A DNA stretch of 64,000 bases from Xanthobacter sp. NM-59 (GTDB taxonomy: Bacteria > Pseudomonadota > Alphaproteobacteria > Rhizobiales > Xanthobacteraceae): the NCBI RefSeq assembly GCF_021401125.1, contig NZ_JACBFQ010000002.1, positions 372,001 through 436,000 of the forward strand, written 5' to 3'. Shown here one piece after another: positions 27,462 through 36,904 of this stretch; the stretch's first letter is position 1, and each line of letters starts with the position of its first letter. Under the pieces are notes generated by a model. That model did not search any database. It was not told where the DNA came from and saw only the letters and a list, made by a program, of their open reading frames with translations. Made by a program: the position numbers and the translations under genes.

Positions 27462-28961
27462 ATGTTTCCCGTTCCCAAGCCCGTCTTGACGCCCAACACC
27501 TACGCCTACGAGTCCGAGCCCATGGTGAAGCCCACCGGCTTCCGGGAATATGACGCGCGCTGGCTGTTCCAGAAGGAAATCAACCTGATGGGCGTGCAGG
27601 CGCTGGGCCTCGGCCTCGGCACGCTGATGCACGAAATGGGTGTGCGCCCGGAGATCGTCACCGGCCACGACTTCCGCAGCTATTCCTCCTCCATCAAGCT
27701 GGCGCTGGTCAGCGGGCTGATGGCGGCGGGCATCAAGGTGCACGATATTGGCCTTGCCCTCTCGCCCATGGCCTATTTCGGCCAGTTCGCTCTCGACGTG
27801 CCGGCGGTGGCGATGGTGACCGCCTCCCACAACGACAATGGCTGGACGGGCGTGAAGATGGGCGTCAACCGGCCCCTCACCTTCGGGCCGGACGAGATGA
27901 CGCGGCTCAAGGAGATCGTTCTTGCCGCCAAGTTCGACGCCCGCGGCGGCGGCGCCTATCATTTCGTGCAGAATTTCCCCGACACCTACATCAAGGACCT
28001 CACCGACCGGCCGAAGCTCTCGCGCAAGCTGAAGGTGGTGGTGGCCTGCGGCAACGGCACGGCCGGCGCCTTCGCACCCAAGGTGATCGAGGCGCTCGGG
28101 GCCGAGGTGATCCCGCTCGACTGCGAGCTCGACCACTCCTTCCCGAAGTACAATCCAAACCCGGAAGACATGGAGATGCTCCATGCCATGCGCGACGCCG
28201 TGCTGGAGCACAAAGCGGACCTCGCGCTCGGCTTCGACGGCGACGGTGACCGCTGCGGCGTGGTGGACAATACGGGCGAGGAGATCTTCGCCGATAAGAT
28301 GGGCGTGCTGCTGGCCCGCGACCTCGCCAAGCTGCATCACGGCGCCACTTTCGTGGTGGACGTGAAGTCCACCGGACTGTTCGCCACCGATCCCGAGCTC
28401 ATCAAGCTGGGCGTGAAGGCCGATTACTGGAAGACCGGTCACTCTTACATGAAGCGCCGGGTGAACGAGACCGGCGCCCTGGTCGGCTTCGAGAAGAGCG
28501 GCCACTATTTCTTCAACAAGCCGGTGGGCCGCGGCTATGACGATGGCCTCGTCTCCGCCATCGCCGTGCTCGACATGCTGGACCGCGCGCCGGGCAAGAG
28601 CCTTGCCGAGCTGCGCGAAGGCCTGCCCAAGACCTGGTCCTCCCCCACCATGTCGCCCCACTGCGCGGACGAGGCCAAGTATGGCATCGTCGACGCCGTG
28701 GTGAGGCACTATCAGGACCTCGCCGCCAAGGGCGCCCTGGTGACCGGCCAGAAGATCCGCGATCTGGTGACGGTGAACGGCGTGCGCGTCACCTGCGAGG
28801 ACGGCTCCTGGGGCCTGGTGCGCGCCTCCTCCAACAAGCCCGAACTGGTGGTGGTGGTGGAAAGCCCCGTCTCCGAAGCCCGCATGCGCGAAATGTTCGC
28901 CGAGGTCGACGGCGTGCTGCGCACCCACCCGGAAGTGGGCGAGTACAACCAGAAGATCTGA
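27462..28961 (+). CDS. Phosphomannomutase/phosphoglucomutase
   Basis: This 499-residue enzyme interconverts hexose 1- and 6-phosphates for surface polysaccharide and nucleotide-sugar synthesis. The phosphoserine loop VTASHNDNGWTGVKMG is near residue 125, the metal-binding loop LGFDGDGDRCGVV near 254, and the substrate loop GFEKSGHYFF near 345. The ATG at 27462 (MFPVPKPVLTP) has GGAGAAG about 9 bases upstream. The spacer 27203-27461 holds no other gene that I can see. A strong terminator follows. Confidence 0.93.
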   Translation: MFPVPKPVLTPNTYAYESEPMVKPTGFREYDARWLFQKEINLMGVQALGLGLGTLMHEMGVRPEIVTGHDFRSYSSSIKLALVSGLMAAGIKVHDIGLALSPMAYFGQFALDVPAVAMVTASHNDNGWTGVKMGVNRPLTFGPDEMTRLKEIVLAAKFDARGGGAYHFVQNFPDTYIKDLTDRPKLSRKLKVVVACGNGTAGAFAPKVIEALGAEVIPLDCELDHSFPKYNPNPEDMEMLHAMRDAVLEHKADLALGFDGDGDRCGVVDNTGEEIFADKMGVLLARDLAKLHHGATFVVDVKSTGLFATDPELIKLGVKADYWKTGHSYMKRRVNETGALVGFEKSGHYFFNKPVGRGYDDGLVSAIAVLDMLDRAPGKSLAELREGLPKTWSSPTMSPHCADEAKYGIVDAVVRHYQDLAAKGALVTGQKIRDLVTVNGVRVTCEDGSWGLVRASSNKPELVVVVESPVSEARMREMFAEVDGVLRTHPEVGEYNQKI

Positions 28962-28985
28962 TCCCGCCACGAGCTGGAATACGCC

Positions 28986-29018
28986 ACGGGGACCGGCACG
29001 CCGGTCCCCGTTTCATTT
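28986..29018 (+). terminator. Rho-independent terminator after phosphomannomutase gene
   Basis: ACGGGGACCGG pairs with CCGGTCCCCGT around a CACG loop and is followed by TTTCATTTT. Confidence 0.9.
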
Positions 29019-29125
29019 TAGGGCCCACTCCGACCGCAGCCCTTTTGCATGGTTACACCGCAGCGGTCTTTCCTGTGTCCTGACCCGGCGCCTTGAGGCG
29101 AACCGCGTGCCCCCTTCCGAACCGC

Positions 29126-29911
29126 TCAGGCGATGGTGTCCACCACGCCGCCATCCACGCGCAAGGCGGCGCCAGTGGTGGCGGAGGCCTGCTTCGAACA
29201 GGCGTAGACCACCATGTTCGCCACCTCCTCCGGCGTCGCCGCGCGCTGGATGATGGAGCTCGGGCGATGCGCCTTCACGAAGGCCACTGCTGCCGCCTCG
29301 ACGCTGATGCCCGCCTTCTCCGCATCCGCCTTCAGCATCTCCGCCACCCCTTCGCTCAGCGTGGGGCCGGGCAGCACCGCATTCACCGTCACCCCCGTTC
29401 CTGCCATCCGCTTGGCAAGTCCGCGCGCCACCGCAAGATTGGCGGTCTTGGAGAAGCCGTAATGGATCATGTCGGCGGGAATGTTGAGAGCCGATTCCGA
29501 AGAGAGGAACACCACGCGCCCCCAGCCCTGCGCGGCCATCGCCGGCAGATAGGCGCGCGAAAGACGCACGCCGGACATGACATTCACATCGAAATAGGTC
29601 TGCCACACCTCGTCATCGGTCTCGAAGAAGTCGCCGGGGCCGTAAATGCCCACATTGTTCACCAGAATGTCCGCGTGCGGCACGGCCTTCACCAGCGCCG
29701 TGCAGCCCTCGGCCGTGCCGAGATCGGCCACGACACCGCTTACGGTTCCCGTGGCCTGCAGCGCCTTCACGGCAGCGTCCACCGCCGCGGCCTTACGGCC
29801 ATTCACGATCACCTCGGCGCCCGCGGCCGCCAGCCCCTTGGCAATGGCGAAGCCGATGCCGAGCGTGGAGCCGGTGACGATGGCGCGCTTGCCCTGAAGG
29901 TCGATGTTCAT
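29126..29911 (-). CDS. Short-chain dehydrogenase/reductase (SDR)
   Basis: The 261-residue protein has the NAD(P)-binding TGSTLGIG (residues 13-20), NNVG in place of NNAG (about 85-88), the catalytic serine in LSSES (about 137) and YGFSK with Tyr151 and Lys155. All classical SDR residues are present. It is downstream of the MFS gene on the same strand with a 96-base gap, so both may be controlled by the divergent LysR protein. The substrate cannot be told from sequence. Confidence 0.92.
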   Translation of the reverse strand: MNIDLQGKRAIVTGSTLGIGFAIAKGLAAAGAEVIVNGRKAAAVDAAVKALQATGTVSGVVADLGTAEGCTALVKAVPHADILVNNVGIYGPGDFFETDDEVWQTYFDVNVMSGVRLSRAYLPAMAAQGWGRVVFLSSESALNIPADMIHYGFSKTANLAVARGLAKRMAGTGVTVNAVLPGPTLSEGVAEMLKADAEKAGISVEAAAVAFVKAHRPSSIIQRAATPEEVANMVVYACSKQASATTGAALRVDGGVVDTIA

Positions 29912-30007
29912 GGGATCATCTCCTTGAAATACTCTTGACCTGGGAACCCGGCCATGGCGGCGGAGCTCCGCCCGCCCGGCTTATGACGGCCCGCGGGGCG
30001 GGAGGGC

Positions 30008-31207
30008 TCAGGCACCCTCCTCGGCGCATGCCAGGGTGCCGGCCTCTTCGCCTGCTGCGTCCGTGTTGCCGCGCCGCTCAGAAAGATAGGCCGTAAGGAT
30101 GGCGCCAATCGGCACGAGACCGGCCACCAGCGGCACCGCCCACAGGCCCGGTCCGCCATCGATCACCCAGCCCCCCAGCGCCGCGCCGATAGCATTGCCC
30201 AGGTTGAAGGCGGCGATGTTGAAGGAGGAAGCCAGGCTCTGGCCCGCGCCCCTGGCCTTCTGCAGCACCCACATCTGCAGCGGCGCCACCGTGGCGAAGC
30301 CCGCCGCGCCTAGAAGCGCCACCGCCACCACCGCTGTCAGCTTGTCGTCGAGGGCGAGCGTCAGCCCCATTAGCACCAAAGCCAGCACGATGAGGCTGCC
30401 ATAGACGGTCGCCACCAGCCGGCGGTCCGCTAGGCGCCCGCCCAGCAGATTGCCCACCACCAGCCCGCCGCCGAACACCAGCAGGATGGGCGACACCGCC
30501 GCGTCAGAGAAGCCGGTGATGCGGGTCAGCATGGGCGCGATATAGGTGAAGGCCGCGAACACGCCCACCCAGCTCAGCACCGTGGTCGCAAGGCCATAGA
30601 GCAGAGCCGGCCGGCGCAGCACCTTCAGATCATCCGCAAGGCGGGTGGTGGAGGGCGCGCCATGGTCCTTCGGCACCAGCAGCGCGATGATGGCGAAGGC
30701 CACCACGCCCACCCCCGTCACCGCCACGAAGGTGGAACGCCACCCCGCCAGCTGGCCGAGCCAGGTGCCGAACGGTACGCCCAGAATGTTCGCCACCGTG
30801 AGGCCGGTAAACATGATGGCAATGGCGGAGGCCTTCTTGTTGGCGGGCACGAGATCGGTCGCCACCACCGAACCGACACCGAAGAAGGTGGCGTGGGCGA
30901 AGGATGTGAGCACCCGCGCCGCCATCAGCCATCCATAATCGGGCGCCAGCGCACAGGCGAGATTGCCCACCGTGAACACGGCCATGAGGCCGAGCAGCAC
31001 CTTCTTGCGCGGCCAGCGGGCGGTGAGCGCGGTCAGCAGCGGGGCACCCACCACCACTCCCAGCGCATAGCCGGAAATGAGCAGGCCGGCGGCGGAGATG
31101 GACACGCCGAGATCGGCGCTCACCTGCAGCAGCAGGCCCATGATGACGAATTCGGTGACGCCGATGCCGAAGGCTCCGGCCGCGAGCGCATAAAGTGCGA
31201 CAGGCAT
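30008..31207 (-). CDS. MFS transporter, DHA1 family (AraJ/YdhP-like efflux)
   Basis: The 399-residue protein has about 12 hydrophobic segments, starting MPVALYALAAGAFGIGVTEF, the usual start of AraJ/YdhP-type drug or sugar exporters. The loop between helices 2 and 3 (TARWPRKKVLLGLM) is the MFS motif A region. I chose the ATG at 31207; a longer frame upstream runs toward the divergent LysR gene and lacks a membrane-protein start. Substrate unknown. Confidence 0.92.
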   Translation of the reverse strand: MPVALYALAAGAFGIGVTEFVIMGLLLQVSADLGVSISAAGLLISGYALGVVVGAPLLTALTARWPRKKVLLGLMAVFTVGNLACALAPDYGWLMAARVLTSFAHATFFGVGSVVATDLVPANKKASAIAIMFTGLTVANILGVPFGTWLGQLAGWRSTFVAVTGVGVVAFAIIALLVPKDHGAPSTTRLADDLKVLRRPALLYGLATTVLSWVGVFAAFTYIAPMLTRITGFSDAAVSPILLVFGGGLVVGNLLGGRLADRRLVATVYGSLIVLALVLMGLTLALDDKLTAVVAVALLGAAGFATVAPLQMWVLQKARGAGQSLASSFNIAAFNLGNAIGAALGGWVIDGGPGLWAVPLVAGLVPIGAILTAYLSERRGNTDAAGEEAGTLACAEEGA

Positions 31208-31333
31208 GGTGCACGCCTTTTGGAAACAGGGGGGCTCCCGGCTCACCCGGAGCGGATGCAGCGCAACATGGACCCATGGCCGCTGGTGAACTAGCATGCG
31301 CCAGGTCACAACATTCATGACGTGGGTTCACAA

Positions 31334-32248
31334 ATGGCCATGGAGGCGCCCCGCGACGCCAATCGGTTCGCCGAGATGGAGGTGTTTACCCGCGTGGTGG
31401 AGCAAGGCGGCTTTTCCGCCGCCGCCCGCGCCTCCAATCTCACGCCCTCAGCGGTGAGCAAGCTGGTGGCGCGTCTGGAGCGGCGGTTGGGCGTGCGGCT
31501 TCTGGTGCGCACCACCCGCAAGCTCCAGCTCACGCCAGAAGGGGCGGCCTTCTACGAGCGCTGCGCCCGCATCCTGGACGAGATCGCGACCGCGGAGCAG
31601 GAAGCGGCTGCCGGCGCCGCCCCGCGCGGACGGCTCCGGGTGAACGCGTCCGTGCACTTCGCCATGGTTCACCTGCTGCCGCTGGTGCCAGCCTTCCTCG
31701 CCATCCATCCGCAAATGAGCATCGAGGTGACCGTTACCGACCGGGTGGTGGACCTGCTGGAGGAGCGCGCGGATGTGGCGATCCGTGTCGGCCCCATGCG
31801 TGATTCGCGGCTTGTTGCCCGCAAGATCGCCAAAGGCGGCGCCATGGTGGTGGCGTCCCCCGCTTATATCGAGCGGGCCGGCACGCCACGAACACCCGAG
31901 GACCTCGCCCGCCACAACATGCTGGGCTTCACCTTCACCCGCATCGTCGAAGGCTGGCCGTTCCTGGACGGCAAGGGCGGCATCGTTTCGGTGCCCCCGC
32001 GTGGCAATGCGCAGGTGAGCGATGGCGAGGCCATGCACACGCTGGCATTGGCCGGCCTGGGCCTCGCCCGGCTGGCCGAGTTCCAGGTGCGGGCGGATGT
32101 GGCGGCCGGCCGGCTGGTGCCGGTGCTGGAGCATCTCAATCCCGGCGACGCCATCGATGTGCACGCCGTCTATGTGGGTGGTTCCGGGCCGCTTTCCGCC
32201 CGCATCCGCGCCTTCGTGGACTTCCTCGCCGCGCAGGTGCGCATCTGA
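31334..32248 (+). CDS. LysR-family transcriptional regulator
   Basis: The 304-residue protein has a winged helix-turn-helix (about residues 10-65: FTRVVEQGGFSAAARASNLTPSAVSKLVARLERRLG, given here in pieces of the motif A-x-x-L-x-x-T/S-x-S) followed by the periplasmic-binding-like effector domain. It is divergent from the MFS gene, with inverted GTGAAC and GTTCAC elements in the 126-base space between. It probably controls MFS and SDR. A GTG at 31322 is an alternative start. Confidence 0.92.
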   Translation: MAMEAPRDANRFAEMEVFTRVVEQGGFSAAARASNLTPSAVSKLVARLERRLGVRLLVRTTRKLQLTPEGAAFYERCARILDEIATAEQEAAAGAAPRGRLRVNASVHFAMVHLLPLVPAFLAIHPQMSIEVTVTDRVVDLLEERADVAIRVGPMRDSRLVARKIAKGGAMVVASPAYIERAGTPRTPEDLARHNMLGFTFTRIVEGWPFLDGKGGIVSVPPRGNAQVSDGEAMHTLALAGLGLARLAEFQVRADVAAGRLVPVLEHLNPGDAIDVHAVYVGGSGPLSARIRAFVDFLAAQVRI

Positions 32249-32434
32249 AAGCCCCCCTTCCCTGGCGAGAGAGCATTAACCGTCTCCCCAGCCAGACGCG
32301 ATGAGAGGTATTTTAGTAGACCGCCTTTACCTCCCCTCAAGGGGGGCCGCCTAGCTTTCCCCCTGCGGCCCACGGGCCGCGACCTGTCCGCCACCGGGAT
32401 CGCCTGTGACCCGGGACCGTTTCGGAAAGCGCCC

Positions 32435-32599
32435 ATGAAGCTCTTGATGTCCCGCTTCATCCACGAGGAGCATGGCTCCACGGCCCTGGAATACGGCCTC
32501 ATCGCCGCCGGGCTGTCCATTGCCATCATCACGGTGCTGGCGCAGATCGCCACCACCTTCTCGCGCCTGAAGACCACCGCCGCGATCGCGGGCAACTGA
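32435..32599 (+). CDS. Flp/Fap-type pilin
   Basis: This 54-residue protein (MKLLMSRFIHEEHGSTALEY, then GLIAAGLSIAIITVLAQI) is a classic Flp prepilin: a short basic leader, the G/xxxxE processing context GSTALEYG, and one hydrophobic helix that packs in the pilus core. It is too short to be found by size-filtered searches. A prepilin peptidase gene follows 76 bases downstream. The rest of the tad/cpa secretion genes are not in the window. Confidence 0.9.
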   Translation: MKLLMSRFIHEEHGSTALEYGLIAAGLSIAIITVLAQIATTFSRLKTTAAIAGN

Positions 32600-32675
32600 C
32601 GCGCGACACCGCGCCCAAGATGCCGACGGACCCCGCCGACGGGCCCCGCCGGGAAAGAAAAGCCGGAGGATGGCC

Positions 32676-33179
32676 ATGGACCGGATGCACCTGTTGAACC
32701 TGCTGCTGCTGGGCCTCTACCCGGCCCTGCTGTGCCTGGCCATCGGCACCGACCTGTCCCGGCGCATCATTCCCAATGCCGTGGTGGTGACCCTGGCGGC
32801 CGCGTTCGCGGCGGTGGCCTTTCTCTCTCCGCTCGCCGATCTCTCGCTGCGGCTGATGGTGGCTGGGGCGGTGACGGCTGCCGGCTTCAGCCTGTTCGCC
32901 CAGGACATCATCGGCGCCGGCGATGCCAAGCTCGCGGGTGCCCTGGCCCTGTGGCTTGATCCGGCCCAGGTGCCGCTGTTCCTCATCGTCTGCGGCCTGA
33001 TCGGCGCGGCGCTCACCCTGGCCGTCACCTGGGGCGCGCGCGCCCGTCGGCTGTCGGCGCCCCTGTCCCGCCCGGCGGCTCTCATCGCCCGCACCGGCGA
33101 AACCCTGCCCTATGGCGTCGCCCTGGCGGGGGCCGGCCTGCTGTTGCACCCCTATTCGAGCCTGATGGCGCTGACCTGA
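32676..33179 (+). CDS. cpaA: Prepilin peptidase, CpaA/TadV type (A24)
   Basis: The 167-residue inner-membrane aspartic protease has two catalytic aspartates in IGTDLSRR (near residue 28) and the GxGD motif GAGDAKL (near 87), with about five hydrophobic segments. It cuts the leader of Flp-type prepilins, which fits the pilin directly upstream. The ATG at 32676 is placed well behind GGAGGA; the ATG at 32670 overlaps that site. Confidence 0.9.
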   Translation: MDRMHLLNLLLLGLYPALLCLAIGTDLSRRIIPNAVVVTLAAAFAAVAFLSPLADLSLRLMVAGAVTAAGFSLFAQDIIGAGDAKLAGALALWLDPAQVPLFLIVCGLIGAALTLAVTWGARARRLSAPLSRPAALIARTGETLPYGVALAGAGLLLHPYSSLMALT

Positions 33180-33296
33180 GCCGCACTGGAGCTGCTGTCC
33201 GACGCCCGCCGCAGTCCAGACCTGCGCTCGGCGGCTGCGGATCGCTCTTCTAGGATTGCGGCCGGGCGTGCTACCTCCTGAAGGGAGGAGTTCAAC

Positions 33297-34676
33297 ATGC
33301 TCGATTGCTTCGCCCCCTCTTCCGAACAGAGCCTGCCGGTGTGGTGCGTGCGCGCCACCGACCTCGATCCCGCTTCCGAAGCCAGCCCCCTGCCCGCCGC
33401 CGTGCGCGCCTTCGCCGCTTCCGCCGGCTTCAAGGCCGAGGCGGGCAAGCTTTTGCCCGTGCCCGGCGCCAGCGGCCTGCTGGCCGGCGCCCTCTTCGGC
33501 ATGGCCGCGCCGGAGAAGGCCGATGCCTTTGCCTGCGGCGCGCTGGCCACCCTTCTGCCCCCCGGCATCTGGCACCTGGAGGGAGAGCCCGGCGACCGCG
33601 CGCTGGCCGCCCTCGCCTTCGCACTCGGCACCTACCGTTTCACGCGCTACCGCAAGGCGCCCGCGCGCGCCGTGCGCCTCGCTCTGCCCGAGGGCGTGGA
33701 CGAGGCCGACCTCACGCGCAAGGTAGAGGCCATTACCCTCACCCGTGATCTGGTGAACACCCCCGCCAACGATCTCGGCCCGGCCGAGCTGGAGGACGCC
33801 GCCCGCGCGCTGGCCGCCCGCCATGGGGCGCAGTTCCGCTCCATCGTCGGCGAAGCCCTGCTGCAGGAAAATTTCCCCCTGGTCCATGCCGTGGGCCGTG
33901 CCGCCGCGCGGGCGCCCCGCCTCATCGAGATCACCGCCGGCGACCCCGATGCGCCCAAGGTGACGCTGGTGGGCAAGGGCGTGTGCTTCGACACCGGCGG
34001 GCTGGACCTGAAGCCCTCCGCCGCCATGCTGCTGATGAAGAAGGACATGGGCGGCGCCGCCAATGCGCTGGGCCTTGCCCATCTGCTGCTGGCGCGCGGC
34101 GCCAAGGTGCGGCTGAAGGTGCTCATTCCGGCGGTGGAGAATTCCGTTGCCGGCAACGCCTTCCGCCCCGGCGACATCTTCCCCAGCCGCAAGGGCCTTT
34201 CGGTGGAGATCGGCAATACCGATGCCGAAGGCCGGCTGGTGCTGGCCGACGCCTTGGCGCTGGCGGACGAAGAAGCCCCAGATGTGCTGATCGATTTCGC
34301 CACCCTCACCGGCGCCGCCCGCGTGGCCCTGGGCCCGCAGTTGCCGGCCGCCTTCACCGACGACGACACCTTCGCCACCGAACTGGCCGCGGCCGCCACC
34401 GCCGAATCGGATCCGCTGTGGCGCCTGCCCTTGTGGCGGCCCTATGCGGGCATGCTCGACTCAAAGGTGGCGGACACCAACAACGTCTCCTCCGGGCCCT
34501 TCGCCGGGGCGATCACGGCCGCCCTGTTCCTGGACAAGTTCGTGAGCGCGGCCAAGACCTGGCTGCATCTCGACCTGTTCGCCTGGAACCCGTCCACCCG
34601 CCCCGGCCGCCCGGAGGGTGGCGAGGCGCAGACCATCCGCGCCCTCGACGCGCTGCTCGCCGCCCGCTACGGCTGA
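33297..34676 (+). CDS. M17-family leucyl aminopeptidase
   Basis: The 459-residue enzyme has a divergent N-terminal domain and the M17 dinuclear-metal catalytic domain: GKGVCFDTGGLDLKPS, MKKDMGGAA and the family signature NTDAEGRLVLADAL, then TLTGAARVALG. It releases N-terminal residues from peptides in the cytoplasm. A GGAGG precedes the ATG. The next gene begins 4 bases after the stop, so it is co-translated with a cell-wall peptidase, which suggests a shared role in peptide recycling. Confidence 0.93.
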   Translation: MLDCFAPSSEQSLPVWCVRATDLDPASEASPLPAAVRAFAASAGFKAEAGKLLPVPGASGLLAGALFGMAAPEKADAFACGALATLLPPGIWHLEGEPGDRALAALAFALGTYRFTRYRKAPARAVRLALPEGVDEADLTRKVEAITLTRDLVNTPANDLGPAELEDAARALAARHGAQFRSIVGEALLQENFPLVHAVGRAAARAPRLIEITAGDPDAPKVTLVGKGVCFDTGGLDLKPSAAMLLMKKDMGGAANALGLAHLLLARGAKVRLKVLIPAVENSVAGNAFRPGDIFPSRKGLSVEIGNTDAEGRLVLADALALADEEAPDVLIDFATLTGAARVALGPQLPAAFTDDDTFATELAAAATAESDPLWRLPLWRPYAGMLDSKVADTNNVSSGPFAGAITAALFLDKFVSAAKTWLHLDLFAWNPSTRPGRPEGGEAQTIRALDALLAARYG

Positions 34677-34680
34677 CGCC

Positions 34681-35547
34681 ATGGCCCTGCCCCAAGGCTT
34701 TGACCCGCGCCTGACGCCCGCGCGCGAGGATCTCGCCGCCGCCCATCTGAAGGGCCTCATCGACGCCCCCCGCTATGTGGAGGGCGCCGAGCGCGAGGTG
34801 GCGGAGTCGGTGGCCCCCGTGCGCCGCCGCCCCTCGGGCGATGCCCCCCTCGACACCGAGGCGCTCCATGGCGAGCGCCTCACCGTCTATGCCGATGACG
34901 GCGAAGGCTGGGCCTTCGTCCAGCTCGCGCGTGACGGCTATGTGGGCTACGTGCCCTCGGATGCCCTGCGCCCTCCGGCCGCGGCGCCCACCCACAAGGT
35001 GGCGGCGCCGCGCACCTTCCTGTTCCCCGGCCCCGACATCAAGATGCCGCCCCGCGGCGCGCTCTGCTTCGGCAGCGAAGTGGTGGTGCGCGAGGAAAAG
35101 GGCGCTTTCGCCGCCACCCGCGACGGCTTCATCTTCATGCGCCATCTCGCGCCCCTCGCCGCGCGGGAGACGGATTTCGTGGAGGTGGCCACCCGCTTTC
35201 TCGGCGTGCCCTATCTGTGGGGCGGACGCTCGGCGCTGGGGCTCGACTGCTCCGGGCTGGTGCAGACCGCCCTTTCCGCCTGCGGCATTCAGGCCCCGCG
35301 CGACAGCGACATGCAGGAAAAAGCGCTCGGCCGCCCCGTTGCGCTCGACGCTCCGCTTCAGCGTGGCGACCTTCTGTTCTGGCCTGGCCATGTGGCCATG
35401 GTGGAGACGAGCGACCTGCTGCTGCATGCCAATGCCTTCCACATGATGGTGGCGCGCGAGCCCCTCGCCCCCGCATTGGCGCGCATCGCCGCCGGCGGCG
35501 CGGTGCTGCGCGCCGTGCGCCGCCTCGACCCTCCGGAGATTGCGTGA
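34681..35547 (+). CDS. NlpC/P60-family peptidoglycan hydrolase with SH3-like domains
   Basis: The 288-residue protein has one or two bacterial SH3 domains (about residues 60-165) and a C-terminal NlpC/P60 domain with the catalytic cysteine in LDCSGLVQ (near 191) and histidine in GHVAMVE (near 238). Family members cut D-Glu-gamma-Dpm or related bonds in muropeptides. No signal peptide is visible, so it may act on recycled peptides in the cytoplasm together with the adjacent aminopeptidase. Its stop overlaps the next start (TGATG). Confidence 0.9.
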   Translation: MALPQGFDPRLTPAREDLAAAHLKGLIDAPRYVEGAEREVAESVAPVRRRPSGDAPLDTEALHGERLTVYADDGEGWAFVQLARDGYVGYVPSDALRPPAAAPTHKVAAPRTFLFPGPDIKMPPRGALCFGSEVVVREEKGAFAATRDGFIFMRHLAPLAARETDFVEVATRFLGVPYLWGGRSALGLDCSGLVQTALSACGIQAPRDSDMQEKALGRPVALDAPLQRGDLLFWPGHVAMVETSDLLLHANAFHMMVAREPLAPALARIAAGGAVLRAVRRLDPPEIA

Positions 35548-36221
35548 TGACCGAAGCCACCCACCATCTTGCGGAGGTGCGCGCCGCCATCGCCAAGGCC
35601 TGCCGCGAATTCGACCGGCGCGCGGAGGACGTGACCCTGGTCGCGGTGTCCAAGACCTTTCCCGCCGAGGCCGTTCGCCCGGTCCTTGAGGCCGGGCAAA
35701 GGGTGTTCGGCGAGAACCGCGTGCAGGAAGCGCAGGGCAAGTGGCCGGCGCTGCGCGAGGCTTTCCCCGATGCGCGCCTCCACCTCATCGGCCCCCTGCA
35801 ATCCAACAAGGCGCGGGAGGCTGTGGCCCTGTTCGACGCCATCCACACGGTGGACCGCCCCAAGATCGCTGCCGCGATCGCCGCCGAGCAGGCGCGCACC
35901 GGCAAGGCCCTTGAGCTGTTCGTCCAGGTGAACACCGGTGCCGAGCCGCAAAAGGCGGGTGTTCTGCCCGAAGCCGCAGACGCCTTCATCTCCGAGTGCC
36001 GGGACGTACACGGGCTCACCCTCGCCGGCCTCATGTGCATTCCCCCGGCCGATGCGGTGCCCGATCCGCATTTCGCCCTTCTGGCGGAGATCGCGGCCCG
36101 CAACGGGCTGAAGGGCCTCTCCATGGGCATGAGCGGCGATTTTCCCGCCGCCATCCGCCAGGGCGCGACCCATGTGCGCGTCGGCAGCGCCATCTTCGGC
36201 CACCGCCCACCGATCGCCTGA
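35547..36221 (+). CDS. YggS-family pyridoxal phosphate homeostasis protein
   Basis: The 224-residue protein has the alanine-racemase-like TIM-barrel with the PLP lysine in LVAVSKTF (near residue 36), FGENRVQEA, HLIGPLQSNKA and the phosphate-binding MSGDFPAAIRQGATHVRVGSAIFG. It keeps free PLP and amino-acid pools in balance and has no known enzyme activity. Translation is coupled to the NlpC gene by one shared base. Confidence 0.95.
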   Translation: MTEATHHLAEVRAAIAKACREFDRRAEDVTLVAVSKTFPAEAVRPVLEAGQRVFGENRVQEAQGKWPALREAFPDARLHLIGPLQSNKAREAVALFDAIHTVDRPKIAAAIAAEQARTGKALELFVQVNTGAEPQKAGVLPEAADAFISECRDVHGLTLAGLMCIPPADAVPDPHFALLAEIAARNGLKGLSMGMSGDFPAAIRQGATHVRVGSAIFGHRPPIA

Positions 36222-36308
36222 CCCCACCCTGTGGAAAATTCCCCACCACCGCGAGGCAAGGCTTGCGGCCCTCCGGGAAGGCGGCTATAGAGACGGCCTT
36301 CCCGCGAC

Positions 36309-36384
36309 GCTCCCATCGTCTAGCGGTCTAGGACGTCGCCCTCTCACGGCGAAAACAGGGGTTCGAGTCCCCTTGGGAGCGCCA
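36309..36384 (+). tRNA. tRNA-Glu (anticodon CTC)
   Basis: A full cloverleaf can be drawn: acceptor GCTCCCA / TGGGAGC, anticodon stem TCGCC / GGCGA with loop CTCTCAC (anticodon CTC), T arm CAGGG GTTCGAGT CCCCT, discriminator G and encoded CCA. A 12-base piece of its 3' end is repeated at 39559-39570, past the decayed region that starts right after this tRNA. Confidence 0.95.
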
Positions 36385-36798
36385 TTCTTTTCGAAGGCTT
36401 AGCCCCGCGCACAGCGAGACTTTTGTGTTCCCGGGAAAGAATTTGGGGAGTATGCGTCGGTGAACGTAGGCGGATTTCTGCGGGTTTGAGCGCACACCGC
36501 GCGGGCTGACGGAGCTTCGGACACATTGTCAACCGCACTTTGGCGACACGACACCAAACTAGGCTCCCAATCGCTGCTCAAGAGGTGATGCGGCGCCGAA
36601 GGTGCACCAACAGCAGGCCGCTACGGCGCTTTCCTTTTGTCTCCAGTTGACCCATCTCTGCCGCTCTGAAGAAGGGCTATTTCGCCTATGCCGAGCGGAA
36701 TGTGGAGCGCTTGAACTCCCAGAGGGGCCGCGCAGCAAGCAGATGCTGGCTGCCGACCAGATCTTCGCGGCCGGCACCAGATCCAGCGATTCCGTGGC
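36385..36798. other. Non-coding or decayed stretch after tRNA-Glu
   Basis: No intact gene is visible. A short frame KKGYFAYAERNVERLNSQRG around 36668-36727 looks like a protein remnant but I cannot assign it. Confidence 0.5.
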
Positions 36799-36904
36799 GC
36801 TAGAGCCTTTCCGTTCGCATTAGCTCACGTCAAATGCTCTAGCTTATTGTCTTGACGCGCTTTCTTCACGCGAGCCGGCATCCACTTCTCTCGAACATGC
36901 TCTC
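36799..36904 (+). repeat. Dispersed palindromic repeat copy
   Basis: GCTAGAGC (36799-36806) and GCTCTAGC (36836-36843) can pair; they are followed by TTGACGCGCTTTCTTCACGCGAGCCGGCATCCACTTC... (in pieces), the same unit seen at 780-978. Confidence 0.7.

Noticed and set aside
36385..36798. Integrase or other island gene directly after tRNA-Glu
   Set aside because: No tyrosine recombinase motif is visible on either strand; only an unassignable short remnant.
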